A stretch of 64,000 bases of DNA. It comes from Fibrella aquatilis (GTDB lineage Bacteria; Bacteroidota; Bacteroidia; Cytophagales; Spirosomataceae). Numbering within the stretch: the first letter of the stretch is position 1; each line of letters begins with the position of its first letter. The DNA lies in NCBI RefSeq assembly GCF_017353255.1, contig NZ_JAFMYU010000006.1, positions 271,113 through 335,112 on the forward strand. Direction: 5' to 3'. Below, piece after piece: positions 16,429 to 25,910 of the stretch. A program made the translations under genes and the position numbers. The notes beneath the pieces were generated by a model. The model was not told the DNA's origin and did no database searches. It worked only from the letters and a program-made list of their open reading frames with translations.

Positions 16429-18255
16429 ATGACACGTCTATCTTGGCCGAGTGCCGCCGTCGGAAACGCGCATAGCAACCGGCTCCTATCTATCGGTTTC
16501 TGCTGGCTTATATTCCTGCTGGCCCTACAGGCTGCCGGACAACCCACCGTAGAAGTCATCCGCCTTAACCAGATCGGTTTTTACCCAGACGCCGCCAAAG
16601 TGGCCATTGTAGTGGGCGAACCGGGCAGCAACACCACCGCTCAGCCGTTTCAGGTCCTGACCACCAGCGGCAAAAAGGTGGTCTTCAGCGGTACGCTCAG
16701 CCCCGCCCGCCCCAACGCCTTTTCGGGTAAGCTGGCCCGCACGGCAGATTTTTCGGCCCTCCACAACCCCGGCACGTTCGTCATAAACATACCGGGACTA
16801 GGCCAGTCGTACCCGTTTGCCATTCGTGCGGCGGTGCACCGCGACATGGCCGTGGGTGCGCTGAAAGGTTTCTATTTCCAGCGGGCATCCGTTGCTTTGC
16901 CCGAATCATATGCCGGGCGATGGCACCGCCCGGCCGGGCACCCCGACAATCACATATTCATTCACCCGTCGGCAGCTTCAGCCACGCGCCCGGCGGGTAC
17001 CACTATTTCGTCGCCCAGGGGGTGGTACGATGCCGGTGACTACAACAAGTATATTGTCAACTCCGGCATTTCTATGGGCACGCTGCTGTCGCTCTACGAA
17101 GACTATCCCGATTTTTGCAACTCGCTGATTACCAACATTCCCGAAAGCAACAACAGCCTGCCCGATCTGCTCGATGAGTCGCTCTGGAACCTGCGCTGGA
17201 TGCTCACCATGCAGGACCCCACCGACGGGGGCGTGTACCACAAGCTTACCAATGCCAAATTCGACGGCATGGTGATGCCAGACAAAGCCACCAAAGAGCG
17301 GTATGTAGTGCAGAAAAGTGTTACCGCCACCCTCGATTTCGCCGCCGTGATGGCTCAGGCTGCCCGGATTTTCCGCCAGTTTCCCCGCGAACTGCCCGGT
17401 CTGGCCGACTCCTGCCAGACCGCCGCCGTGCGGGCGTGGGGTTGGGCCAAACAGAACCCCAACGCCCTCTATGTGCAGGACGACATGAATAAGGCCTTCG
17501 ACCCCGACGTGAGCACCGGCACCTACGGCGACCGCAACGCGTCTGACGAGTGGATCTGGGCGGCGGGTGAACTCTACCTGACCACCCGAGACGACGCCTA
17601 CTACACGGCCGTGAACCTCTTCCCCGACGATAAAACGCCCCTGCCCAGCTGGCCACAGGTACGTACGCTGGCCTACTATTCACTGGCCCGGCTGGCCGAT
17701 CAGCTCACACCACGCGCCCAACAGGACGCAGTCAATGTAAAAACCCGCATCATTCAGGAGGCCGACAAATTGAAGCAACACGTTGACAACCAGGCATTTC
17801 AGACACCCATGGGCAAAACCGCCAGCGACTACATCTGGGGTAGCAGTTCTGTGGCAGCGAACCAGGGCATTGCGCTGCTTCAGGCCTATCGGCTCACCAA
17901 CGACAAATCGTACCTGGCGGCGGCGCTGGCCAACCTCGATTACCTGCTGGGCCGCAATGCCGTGGGCTATTCGTTCGTGACGGGTTTCGGCCACAAAACA
18001 CCCATGCACCCCCACCACCGCCCCTCTATTGCCGATGGCGTTGAGGCACCGGTGCCGGGGCTACTGTCGGGCGGCACCAACGCCAACGCTGCCCGGCAGG
18101 ACAACTGTAGCGGCTACACCACCACCGTTGCCGACGAAGTGTATCTGGATGCCGACTGCTCCTACGCCTCTAACGAAATTGCCATCAACTGGAACGCCCC
18201 GCTTGTGTATTTTGTGGCAGCAATTGAAGCGTTGGAAGCAAAAACCGCGCGGTGA
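16429..18255 (+). CDS. Secreted GH9 endoglucanase with N-terminal Ig-like domain
   Basis: 608 residues from the ATG at 16429, which gives a long signal peptide ending near LQAAGQ; an ATG at 16369 would add 20 residues. Residues about 35-125 are the CelD_N Ig-like domain (RLNQIGFYPDAAKVAIVV, FSALHNPGTFVI). The (alpha/alpha)6 barrel has WYDAGDYNKY with the two catalytic-site aspartates near 201 and 204, NNSLPDLLDE, GYSFVTGFGHKTPMHPHHRPS and, near residue 582, SNEIAINWNAPL with the acid Glu. GH9 enzymes invert and cut beta-1,4-glucan; with GH26 next door this points to glucomannan. It begins the plus-strand enzyme run of the locus. Confidence 0.92.
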   Translation: MTRLSWPSAAVGNAHSNRLLSIGFCWLIFLLALQAAGQPTVEVIRLNQIGFYPDAAKVAIVVGEPGSNTTAQPFQVLTTSGKKVVFSGTLSPARPNAFSGKLARTADFSALHNPGTFVINIPGLGQSYPFAIRAAVHRDMAVGALKGFYFQRASVALPESYAGRWHRPAGHPDNHIFIHPSAASATRPAGTTISSPRGWYDAGDYNKYIVNSGISMGTLLSLYEDYPDFCNSLITNIPESNNSLPDLLDESLWNLRWMLTMQDPTDGGVYHKLTNAKFDGMVMPDKATKERYVVQKSVTATLDFAAVMAQAARIFRQFPRELPGLADSCQTAAVRAWGWAKQNPNALYVQDDMNKAFDPDVSTGTYGDRNASDEWIWAAGELYLTTRDDAYYTAVNLFPDDKTPLPSWPQVRTLAYYSLARLADQLTPRAQQDAVNVKTRIIQEADKLKQHVDNQAFQTPMGKTASDYIWGSSSVAANQGIALLQAYRLTNDKSYLAAALANLDYLLGRNAVGYSFVTGFGHKTPMHPHHRPSIADGVEAPVPGLLSGGTNANAARQDNCSGYTTTVADEVYLDADCSYASNEIAINWNAPLVYFVAAIEALEAKTAR

Positions 18256-18273
18256 TTTCCTCCTTATTCCCTC

Positions 18274-20223
18274 ATGTCTAAACTTCACGCCCTCGTTATC
18301 CTGCTGCTAATCAGCACATCAACCTTCGGCCAACTGCGCATGGCCCGGCTCTTTTCCGACCACGTAGTGCTGCAACGGCAACAGCCCATTCCGGTTTGGG
18401 GCTGGACTAAACCCGGCGAAACCGTGAAAGTTACGCTGGCGGGCCAAACTCAGCAGGCCAAAGCCGATGCCAGCGGTGAGTGGCTGGTGCGGTTTGCGCC
18501 GCTCGAAGCAGGGGGGCCGCATACGCTGGTAGTCACGGCCAAATCGGGCAGTGCGCAGGCTACCGATGTGCTCATTGGCGAGGTGTGGCTCTGCTCCGGG
18601 CAGTCGAATATGGAGTGGTCGGTGAAGCAGGCCGACCATTTTTCCGCCGAAAAGAAAAACGCCAACTTCCCCCAGATTCGTCACTTCCGGGTAGAACATG
18701 AACTGGCCCTGACACCCCAAACCGAGCTGACGGCCGGTGACTGGCAGGTGGCCTCGGCCCAAACGGTGGGTGACTTCACGGCGGTGGGCTTTTTCTTTGC
18801 CCGTGAGTTGTACCAGAAACTAAACGTGCCCATTGGCCTGCTGCACTCGTCGTGGGGTGGGTCGCAGGTAGAGGGCTGGATTAGCAAAGAAGGCATGATG
18901 AGCAACGCCGAACTCCGGCCCACGGTGCAAAATCTGCCTACCAACTGGACCGCCGCCGACAGCCTTACCGACCTGAAATTGCGGCAGCAACTGAAGGTAC
19001 CTGCCAACCTGACCCCCGCCGACGAAGCCCGGTACCTGGAGCCTGGTTATGACTTTGCGGGCTGGCGAAAGGCAGACCCTATGGGCCAGTGGGAATGGAA
19101 AGACATGCGCGGGTTTACGGGGCAGGGCTACATGACCCGCCCCGTGACCATCCCCGATGAACTGGTGGCCGTGCCCACCACGCTGGCCCTGGCCGAAAAT
19201 GACAGCCCCAACCAGGTGTACATCAACGGCAAGCTGGCGTGGGAAGGTGCGGTTAAGGGCGTCCGAAAAATCAGCATCCCGGCGGGCACCTGGCGGGCAG
19301 GCGAGAATCGTATTTTGGTGAAAATGGGCGGCGTAACTGACCCGGCCTGGTATGGCCTCGGCCTGCGCGGAACGGCCGACGACCTGTACGTATCGGCGGG
19401 CGATCAGCGGGTTAGCTTGGCCAACAACTGGCGCATTCTGCCCGCTTTTGGCGAAAAACATACCTACAAGCGGTTTATGAATAACGTGGCCGTGAGCCTC
19501 TACAACGCCATGATTGCCCCACTGGAGCCGTTTGCCCTGCGTGGGGTGCTGTGGTATCAGGGCGAAACCAACGCCGGACGGGCGTACCAATACCGGCAGT
19601 CGTTTCCCTTGCTGATCACCGACTGGCGGCAGCGATTCGGGCAAAACATGTCGTTTTATTTTGTGCAGCTGTCGAGCTTCGGGGCCAACCAGAGCAGCAA
19701 CCAGGGTAGCAACTGGGCCGAACTTCGCGAAGCGCAAACCATGACCCTCAGCCTGCCCAAAACCGGCATGGCCGTCACCACCGACGTGGGTAATGCCAAA
19801 GACATTCATCCCACCAACAAGCAGGACGTAGGCCACCGCCTGGCCCTGAATGCCCTGAAATTAGACTTCGGGCAGAACGTAAACTACGCCTCGCCGATGT
19901 ACGACAAAGCGGCTTTTGAGGGCGGCAGGGCCATTGTTACGTTTAAGAATGCTGACGTTGGCCTGGTGGTGAAAGACAAATACGGCTACCTGAAAGGCTT
20001 CGAACTAGCGGGCGCCGATAAAGTTTTTCACTACGCCCAAGCCCAAATCAACGGCAACACGGTGGTGGTGTCAAGCCCCAACGTAGCCAAACCGGTAGCC
20101 GTACGCTATGCCTGGGCTGATTCGCCGGAAGAAGCTAACCTGTTCAGTACCGACGGCCTCCCCGCCAACTCATTCCGCACCGATACCTGGCCCGGCGTAA
20201 CAATCAGTGCTAAGTTTGAGTAA
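18274..20223 (+). CDS. Secreted SGNH sialate-O-acetylesterase-type carbohydrate esterase
   Basis: 649 residues with signal peptide LHALVILLLISTSTFGQ. An N-terminal beta domain (SDHVVLQRQQPIPVWGWTKPGE) precedes the SGNH block CSGQSNMEWSV (Ser near 111). A beta-sandwich insert lies in the middle (ALAENDSPNQVYINGKLAWEG). Later catalytic parts are RGVLWYQGETNAGRAYQY and DVGNAKDIHPTNKQDVGHRL (Asp/His near 510-512). The family is named for sialate esterases, but most Bacteroidota members sit in plant-polymer loci and remove acetyl groups from xylan or mannan. Between GH9 and GH26, deacetylation of mannan or glucomannan is the best guess. The gap to each neighbour is about 20 bases, so these genes form one operon. 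Confidence 0.9.
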   Translation: MSKLHALVILLLISTSTFGQLRMARLFSDHVVLQRQQPIPVWGWTKPGETVKVTLAGQTQQAKADASGEWLVRFAPLEAGGPHTLVVTAKSGSAQATDVLIGEVWLCSGQSNMEWSVKQADHFSAEKKNANFPQIRHFRVEHELALTPQTELTAGDWQVASAQTVGDFTAVGFFFARELYQKLNVPIGLLHSSWGGSQVEGWISKEGMMSNAELRPTVQNLPTNWTAADSLTDLKLRQQLKVPANLTPADEARYLEPGYDFAGWRKADPMGQWEWKDMRGFTGQGYMTRPVTIPDELVAVPTTLALAENDSPNQVYINGKLAWEGAVKGVRKISIPAGTWRAGENRILVKMGGVTDPAWYGLGLRGTADDLYVSAGDQRVSLANNWRILPAFGEKHTYKRFMNNVAVSLYNAMIAPLEPFALRGVLWYQGETNAGRAYQYRQSFPLLITDWRQRFGQNMSFYFVQLSSFGANQSSNQGSNWAELREAQTMTLSLPKTGMAVTTDVGNAKDIHPTNKQDVGHRLALNALKLDFGQNVNYASPMYDKAAFEGGRAIVTFKNADVGLVVKDKYGYLKGFELAGADKVFHYAQAQINGNTVVVSSPNVAKPVAVRYAWADSPEEANLFSTDGLPANSFRTDTWPGVTISAKFE

Positions 20224-20243
20224 GTCATCTCCCCAATTCCATT

Positions 20244-23200
20244 ATGCATAATTCCGTCAACCATACCCGTTCGCTGAGGGTGCCTGCCCTGAGTGCGGTG
20301 CTGCTCCTGCTGCTGATGAGCTGGACCAGCCGCCAGCCAACCGCCGTGCTCATTTTCGCCAAAAACGTCGATAATCAACCGGCAGCAGCGGCGGCAGCGG
20401 GCACGTTGCTGAGCCTTGTCAAGCAAGCCGGTATCGACGCCGACACCACCACGAACGCCGCTTTTCTGACCGACGATTCGCTGAAAAATTACCGGTCGGT
20501 TGTTCTGCTCAACACCTCAGAAGATGTGCTATTCACCAATCAACAGACTGACCTTGAGCGCTTTGTACAGGCAGGCGGGGGTATGGCTTTCATCAACACG
20601 GCTGGGTTTACCAGATACCAATGGGCCTGGTATCAGGACATGCTGACGGCTACGCAGGTCCAGCCTGCCCAAACACCCGCTTCCATCGGCAAGCCGTTCG
20701 ACGGGGGCCGGGTCTTTTACATGACAACCGGCGCTAACGGCCTGACCGACGAGAAGCTGTCGACGTCGCTGCTGGCAGGGGTCAGGTATACGCTGGAAGG
20801 CGGTGCGCTGAACTACCGCGAAGCCCACAGCCTGCGCGTGCCGGAAGAAAACCGGTTTACAACCACCGTGCTGGAGTCGTATATGGACGAACCCATTGAG
20901 ATGGAAGTGCTGTCTGACGGGCGGGTGCTGTTTGTGGAGCGCAAAGGCGTGATCAAACTCTATGACCCCGCCGCCAAAGCCACGAAGGCCATCAACAAAC
21001 TGCCGGTGCACATTACGGGCAACTACGAAGACGGCCTGCTGGGTATGGAACTCGACCCCAAATTCGACCAGAATCACTACGTCTACCTGTACTACTCGCC
21101 CGTGGGGAGCAAGTCGGTGCAGAACCTGTCGCGGTTTTTATTTACCGGCGACAGCCTGCAACTGAGTTCTGAAAAAGTGGTGATGCAAGTGCCCGTACAA
21201 CGCGAAACTTGCTGTCATTCAGCGGGTAACGTGTATTTTGGCCCCGACGGCAACCTCTACCTCTCTACCGGTGACAATACCAGCTCGAAAGAATCGGACG
21301 GCTTTTCGCCCCTCGACGAGCGCCCCGGCCGTGCCCCCTTCGACTCGCAAAAATCGTCGGGCAACGCTAGCGACCTGCGGGGTAAAATTTTGCGTATCCA
21401 CGTCGAACCCGATGGCAGCTACACCATTCCTGACGGCAACCTGTTTGCCAAAGACAGCTCGCAGGGGAAGCCCGAAATTTATGTGATGGGTGCCCGCAAC
21501 CCCTACCGCATCACGGTCGACAAGCGCGGCTTTTTGTACTGGGGCGACGTTGGGCCTGACGGGGGCGTGGCGAGTGAGCGCGGCCCCAAAAGCCAGGACG
21601 AGTGGAATCAGGCCCGCAAGCCGGGTAACTTCGGCTGGCCCTACTTTGTGGGCGACAATAAATCGTACGCCGATTTCGACTTTGCCACCAACAAGAGTGG
21701 CCCGCACTATGACCCGGAGCGGCCCGTAAACGAGTCGCCGAACAACACGGGCGCGAAGGTGCTGCCCCCCGCCCAGAAAGCCATGATCTGGTACCCGTAT
21801 GACAAATCGACCGAGTTTCCGATGCTAGGTACGGGATCGCGCTCCGCTATGGCCGGGCCGTTCTATTACGCCAACGAGTACAAATCGGGCGTGAAGCTGC
21901 CTGCCTACTACCAAAACAAACAGTTTATTTATGAGTGGGCGCGCAACTGGATCAAGGTATTGACCTATTCGGATTCAGGCGATTTACGGCAGATCGAATC
22001 ATTTCTACCCACCACGTTTGTGTCGAAACCCATCGACATGAAGTTTGGTAAGGACGGAGCCATGTACGTACTCGCCTACGGCATGAACTACTTTGCCCGC
22101 AACCCCGATTCGCAGCTGATCCGCATCGATTTCACAGAGGGTAACCGCCGCCCAGTAGCCAGAGTGAACGCCTCTAAAACCATTGGCGCGGCACCGCTGG
22201 TAGCCACGCTGTCGGCAAAGGAATCATTTGACTACGACCGGGGCGACAAGCTGACGTACCGCTGGGAGTCGGGCACGGGGCTGACATCGACGGCAGTAGC
22301 CACCACCTTCACCTATGCCAAACCCGGCGTGTACCACCCCAAACTGACCGTTACAGACGCGGCCGGGCAGAAAGCCACTACTGAACTGACCGTGAAAGTA
22401 GGCAACGATGCGCCACTGGTCGACGTGGCCATCCGGGGTAACCGCAGCTTTTATTTCGACAAAACACCCCTGGTCTATAGTGTGTCGGTGAAAGACAAAG
22501 AAGACGGCGCACTGAACAAAGGCATCCAGCCCAGGCAGGTGAAATTTGCCGTGGATTACCTGGCCGAAGGCAAAGACCTGGCCCTACTGACATCCAACCA
22601 AAACGGCGACGGGTTCAGTAAACACCTGCAAGGCAAGGAGTTGCTTACCAACAGCGACTGTAAAGCCTGCCACTCAATGAACGCCAAATCGATTGGACCC
22701 ACGCTGCTGGAGGTCTCGAAACGGTACCACCCGGCGGGCGAGTCGGCGGTGGATATGCTGGCGAAGAAAGTCATCACGGGCGGCAACGGCAACTGGGGCA
22801 AAAACGTGATGTCGGCGCACCCGCAGCATACCGAAAAAGAAACCGCCGAGATGGTCCGCTACATCCTGTCATTGACCGATGAGGCCCCCAAGAGCTTACC
22901 CTTGCGGGGCACCTACCCCCTCGCGCAGCATACGGGTGACAACGAGACGGGCAGCTACGTGATTTCGGCCAGTTATACCGACAGGGGCAACCCCATTACC
23001 GGGCCACTCACGGGCCGCAAGCTGCTCATTTTGCACAACCCCCGCCTCCAGGCCGAGACCTACGAACAGGGCATGGGCGTGGACCGCAAACACCAGGACG
23101 GCAGCAACCAAAGCTGGGTGGGCGACATCAAAGACGGGTCGTTCATTGGCTTCCACGGCATTGACCTCACGGGCATCGGCGAACTCACGTTCAACGCAGC

Positions 23201-23474
23201 AGCAGCAGCCGGGCGGGGCGGGCGCATCGAAGTGCATACGCAGTCGCCTACAGGTCCATTGCTGGGCACGGCTACGGTCAACCCCATCGCGGCCCCGGCG
23301 GGTAGCCCGCGCGGGCCAATCTGGCAACCAGTATCGGCCCCCATTACCCCCACCAGCGCAGTAGTTGATCTTTATTTTGTGTTCCGCAACGAGGCCATCA
23401 ATGACAAAACCCTGCTCCTTGTCGACTGGATTTTGTTTAAACAGCAGCCTAAGGCGGGCGTATCGGGGCGGTGA
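20244..23474 (+). CDS. Multimodular ThuA-like / PQQ-type sugar dehydrogenase / PKD / cytochrome c / CBM6-like protein
   Basis: 1076 residues. After a hydrophobic export signal (ALSAVLLLLLMSW), residues about 33-190 resemble a degenerate ThuA/glutamine-amidotransferase-like domain. Residues about 205-635 are a six-bladed propeller of the soluble sugar dehydrogenase type (MEVLSDGRVLFVERKG, GNVYFGPDGNLYLSTGDN, GARNPYRITVDKRGFLYWGDVGPDG). Residues about 640-720 are a PKD domain (SFDYDRGDKLTYRWESG). A class I cytochrome c has CKACH near 806-810 and a Met ligand candidate in VMSAHP. The C-terminal ~150 residues look like a CBM6 (QAETYEQGMG). It should oxidise a sugar and pass electrons on through heme outside the cytoplasm. 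Modular proteins of this type are common in Bacteroidota. Confidence 0.85.
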   Translation: MHNSVNHTRSLRVPALSAVLLLLLMSWTSRQPTAVLIFAKNVDNQPAAAAAAGTLLSLVKQAGIDADTTTNAAFLTDDSLKNYRSVVLLNTSEDVLFTNQQTDLERFVQAGGGMAFINTAGFTRYQWAWYQDMLTATQVQPAQTPASIGKPFDGGRVFYMTTGANGLTDEKLSTSLLAGVRYTLEGGALNYREAHSLRVPEENRFTTTVLESYMDEPIEMEVLSDGRVLFVERKGVIKLYDPAAKATKAINKLPVHITGNYEDGLLGMELDPKFDQNHYVYLYYSPVGSKSVQNLSRFLFTGDSLQLSSEKVVMQVPVQRETCCHSAGNVYFGPDGNLYLSTGDNTSSKESDGFSPLDERPGRAPFDSQKSSGNASDLRGKILRIHVEPDGSYTIPDGNLFAKDSSQGKPEIYVMGARNPYRITVDKRGFLYWGDVGPDGGVASERGPKSQDEWNQARKPGNFGWPYFVGDNKSYADFDFATNKSGPHYDPERPVNESPNNTGAKVLPPAQKAMIWYPYDKSTEFPMLGTGSRSAMAGPFYYANEYKSGVKLPAYYQNKQFIYEWARNWIKVLTYSDSGDLRQIESFLPTTFVSKPIDMKFGKDGAMYVLAYGMNYFARNPDSQLIRIDFTEGNRRPVARVNASKTIGAAPLVATLSAKESFDYDRGDKLTYRWESGTGLTSTAVATTFTYAKPGVYHPKLTVTDAAGQKATTELTVKVGNDAPLVDVAIRGNRSFYFDKTPLVYSVSVKDKEDGALNKGIQPRQVKFAVDYLAEGKDLALLTSNQNGDGFSKHLQGKELLTNSDCKACHSMNAKSIGPTLLEVSKRYHPAGESAVDMLAKKVITGGNGNWGKNVMSAHPQHTEKETAEMVRYILSLTDEAPKSLPLRGTYPLAQHTGDNETGSYVISASYTDRGNPITGPLTGRKLLILHNPRLQAETYEQGMGVDRKHQDGSNQSWVGDIKDGSFIGFHGIDLTGIGELTFNAAAAAGRGGRIEVHTQSPTGPLLGTATVNPIAAPAGSPRGPIWQPVSAPITPTSAVVDLYFVFRNEAINDKTLLLVDWILFKQQPKAGVSGR

Positions 23475-23544
23475 GTATGCAGTAGCTTTCAGCAGCCCCA
23501 ATCCAACTGCGCAAAAACATCAACCTATTCGCAATCAGTGGTTT

Positions 23545-24708
23545 ATGTTAAACAAAAAGCACCTAGCAGGCATTCTATTAGGCAACCTGCTGACGATTAC
23601 GGTTAGCTACTCAACCCCGAAACTTAACCTGATCGACCCCAACGCCACGGCCGAAACGCGGGCGCTTTATCATAACCTGAGCAAGCTCTCGAAGAAGCAT
23701 ATTCTCTTCGGCCATCAGCACGCCACCGAATATGGCCACGGCTGGACGGGCGAGGCCAACCGGTCGGATGTAAAATCGGTGAGCGGGTCGCACCCGGCCG
23801 TGATCGGCGTAGATTTCAGCGGGCTGACGGGTCGGCCCGCAACGGCGGTGGAACGCACCAAAGCCAACCTCCGCCAGCAGATTGCCGACACGTATAACCG
23901 GGGTGGCGTGACCACCGTAGCCTGGCATTTCTCGAACCCCGTAACACCCCAAACGGGCTTCTACTGGAACGATTCGGTATCGGCCCCGGCAGTAGCCAAC
24001 CTCATTCCGGGTGGGTCGCACCACGCCCAGTATAAGGTCATACTGAAAACCGTGGGTGACCTGGCCAACTCAATCAGGGGGCGGGACGGTAAGCTCGTAC
24101 CCATGCTATTTCGGCCCTACCACGAGTTCGACGGGGGGTGGTTCTGGTGGGGCAGGCCACACTGCTCACGCGAGGAGTTTACGTCGCTCTGGCGGTTTAC
24201 GGTCTCCTACCTGCGCGACAGCCTACAGGTGCATAACTTCATCTACACCTTTTCGCCCGACTGCCTGTTCAAGACCGAAGCGCAGTACCTGGACCGCTAC
24301 CCCGGCAACGAGTGGGTAGACATGGTGGGCGTAGACAACTACGCAGATTTTGGCCGAAACGGCAACTACAACGTGCAGGCGGGCATTACCAAGCTCAAAA
24401 TCGTGTCGGACTATGCCCGGAAGGCCCATAAGCTGGCGGCTTTCACCGAAACCGGCCTGGAATCGATTCCCGACACGACCTGGTGGACCAACACTTTGCT
24501 GCGGTCGCTCAAGGCCGAAAAGATGAAGCTAGCCTATGTGCTGGTGTGGCGCAATGATGCCCGCAGCCCCACCCACTTCTACGCCCCCTACCCCGGTCAG
24601 GCCAGCGTAGCCGACTTCCTGCACTTTTACCAGGACCCCTACACGCTGTTTGAAAACGACCTGGGTAAAATGTATCGCCGGAAAAAACTGCTCTTTTTCT
24701 ACTACTAA
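23545..24708 (+). CDS. Exported GH26 beta-mannanase
   Basis: 387 residues from the ATG at 23545; an in-frame ATG at 23365 lies inside the preceding gene and is rejected. A signal peptide-like start (HLAGILLGNLLTITVSYS) is followed by one GH26 (beta/alpha)8 barrel: KHILFGHQHATEYGHGW at strand 1, PAVIGVDFSG, VTTVAWHFSNP, MLFRPYHEFDGGWFWWG with acid/base Glu194, and LAAFTETGLE with nucleophile Glu302. The enzyme cleaves beta-1,4-mannosidic bonds with retention. It ends the plus-strand enzyme operon and defines the locus as mannan-directed. The gap to the gene before is 70 bases. Confidence 0.93.
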   Translation: MLNKKHLAGILLGNLLTITVSYSTPKLNLIDPNATAETRALYHNLSKLSKKHILFGHQHATEYGHGWTGEANRSDVKSVSGSHPAVIGVDFSGLTGRPATAVERTKANLRQQIADTYNRGGVTTVAWHFSNPVTPQTGFYWNDSVSAPAVANLIPGGSHHAQYKVILKTVGDLANSIRGRDGKLVPMLFRPYHEFDGGWFWWGRPHCSREEFTSLWRFTVSYLRDSLQVHNFIYTFSPDCLFKTEAQYLDRYPGNEWVDMVGVDNYADFGRNGNYNVQAGITKLKIVSDYARKAHKLAAFTETGLESIPDTTWWTNTLLRSLKAEKMKLAYVLVWRNDARSPTHFYAPYPGQASVADFLHFYQDPYTLFENDLGKMYRRKKLLFFYY

Positions 24709-24713
24709 CATCG

Positions 24714-24769
24714 AGCAAGAAGCGTGCTCCTGTCGAGGTAACAGCCTCGACAGGAGCACGCTTCTTGCT
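24714..24769. terminator. Bidirectional terminator hairpin, 25-bp perfect arms
   Basis: Arms 24714-24738 and 24745-24769 are exact reverse complements around TAACAG. They lie between the convergent ends of the GH26 gene and the TIG lipoprotein gene. No heptad words are present, so it is not clearly of the same family as the other long repeats. Confidence 0.75.
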
Positions 24770-24792
24770 GGAGGCTATCGTGTTTCACCCAG

Positions 24793-25881
24793 TTACTTGA
24801 CCAGCATAATGTTGTCGAAGTAAAACGCCTCGTCCTGCTTGTCGGGGCCTTTGATACGGAAACCAAGCTGCTTCATAGTACTACCCGGCGTCCAGAAATC
24901 CATGTCGGCCAGCTTGATCTTGACGTAATTCCAGACGCCCGCCTTTACGTTGACCTGGTTGGCATCGACGAAGTTGCCAAAACCGGCTTTGCTGGCATCG
25001 GTAGTAACGAAAAGCGCATAATCGGCCGAGCCGCCTTTGATCCAGCCCGTCAGGTACGTGTAAGTCGGGTCATAAGCAACCCCCGTCCAGTTGGCAAACG
25101 CCATCAGGTGCCAGTTGCCCTTCTGGTAGGTCTTAGTAGCCGACGATACCCCAAACGCAGCTTCTTTGGTCGACACGGCCCCGGCATCGCCCCAGGAATT
25201 ATCCTGGAAGCCCTTAGCATAGCCGTCGGTGAAAACGGGGAAGGCTTTGTCGATATTGACAAATTCCTGCTTGGTCCGAATCCGGCCCGTACCGTTGGTG
25301 ATGGCCAGCGTAGCGCGGTTGAGCGACGAAGCGGGCATGGTAATCACCAGTTCCTTCTTCGACTTTGACACAATTGTGGCCGCGTCGGAAATGCCTTTCA
25401 CCGAATCGGCCACGGCTACCGAAGTAACGTCATCGAAGTTGTTGCCGGTGATGGTCACTTTTGTTCCCTTCGTGAAATCATACATCGAAATGTTCGTGAT
25501 CGTGGGGTAGGCCAGCACTTTGAAGGGTACTGACACGGTTTGGCCGGCGCTGTTGGTAAACGTTACGTTCTGCTTTCCGCCTGCGGCATCAGTTGGCACC
25601 CGGAAAATAAGGGCACCGTCGGTATTGAGCGTAGGCTGAAACCCGGCCGGAACACTTAGTTTCTCGAACATGATCGAGCGCATGTCGCCCAGGCCGCTGC
25701 CCGTAATGGTCACGGTGGCACCACCCGCTGCCGAGTCGGGCATGATCTTGGTTACCAGTGGGTTACCTGGTCCGATCTGCGGGCTACCGTCGGTATCTTT
25801 CTGGCAGGAGAGCGTCACCAGCCCCGCCATAACGGTCAGGACCGAGAGGCCCGCAAGCCTATTGATTCGTCTAAAGTTCAT
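24793..25881 (-). CDS. IPT/TIG-domain lipoprotein, probable surface glycan-binding protein
   Basis: 362 residues. The lipobox VTLSCQKD (Cys at about 26) predicts a lipoprotein. Residues about 40-120 and 125-210 are two IPT/TIG domains (IMPDSAAGGATVTITGSGLGDM, NISMYDFTKGTKVTITGNNFDDV). The C-terminal 150 residues form a jelly-roll-like domain (GNWHLMAFANWTG, YFDNIMLVK). In mannan and xyloglucan loci the gene after susD often codes such a surface glycan-binding protein with TIG spacers that hold the binding domain away from the membrane. It follows susD by 29 bases on the same strand and probably captures mannan at the surface. Confidence 0.85.
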   Translation of the reverse strand: MNFRRINRLAGLSVLTVMAGLVTLSCQKDTDGSPQIGPGNPLVTKIMPDSAAGGATVTITGSGLGDMRSIMFEKLSVPAGFQPTLNTDGALIFRVPTDAAGGKQNVTFTNSAGQTVSVPFKVLAYPTITNISMYDFTKGTKVTITGNNFDDVTSVAVADSVKGISDAATIVSKSKKELVITMPASSLNRATLAITNGTGRIRTKQEFVNIDKAFPVFTDGYAKGFQDNSWGDAGAVSTKEAAFGVSSATKTYQKGNWHLMAFANWTGVAYDPTYTYLTGWIKGGSADYALFVTTDASKAGFGNFVDANQVNVKAGVWNYVKIKLADMDFWTPGSTMKQLGFRIKGPDKQDEAFYFDNIMLVK

Positions 25882-25910
25882 GTGATTGCTTTGTTTGAAG
25901 GGTCAACAAC

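Noticed and set aside
18820..19836. 338-codon minus-strand frame opposite the acetylesterase gene
   Set aside because: Antisense to a conserved SGNH enzyme, with no motif of its own.
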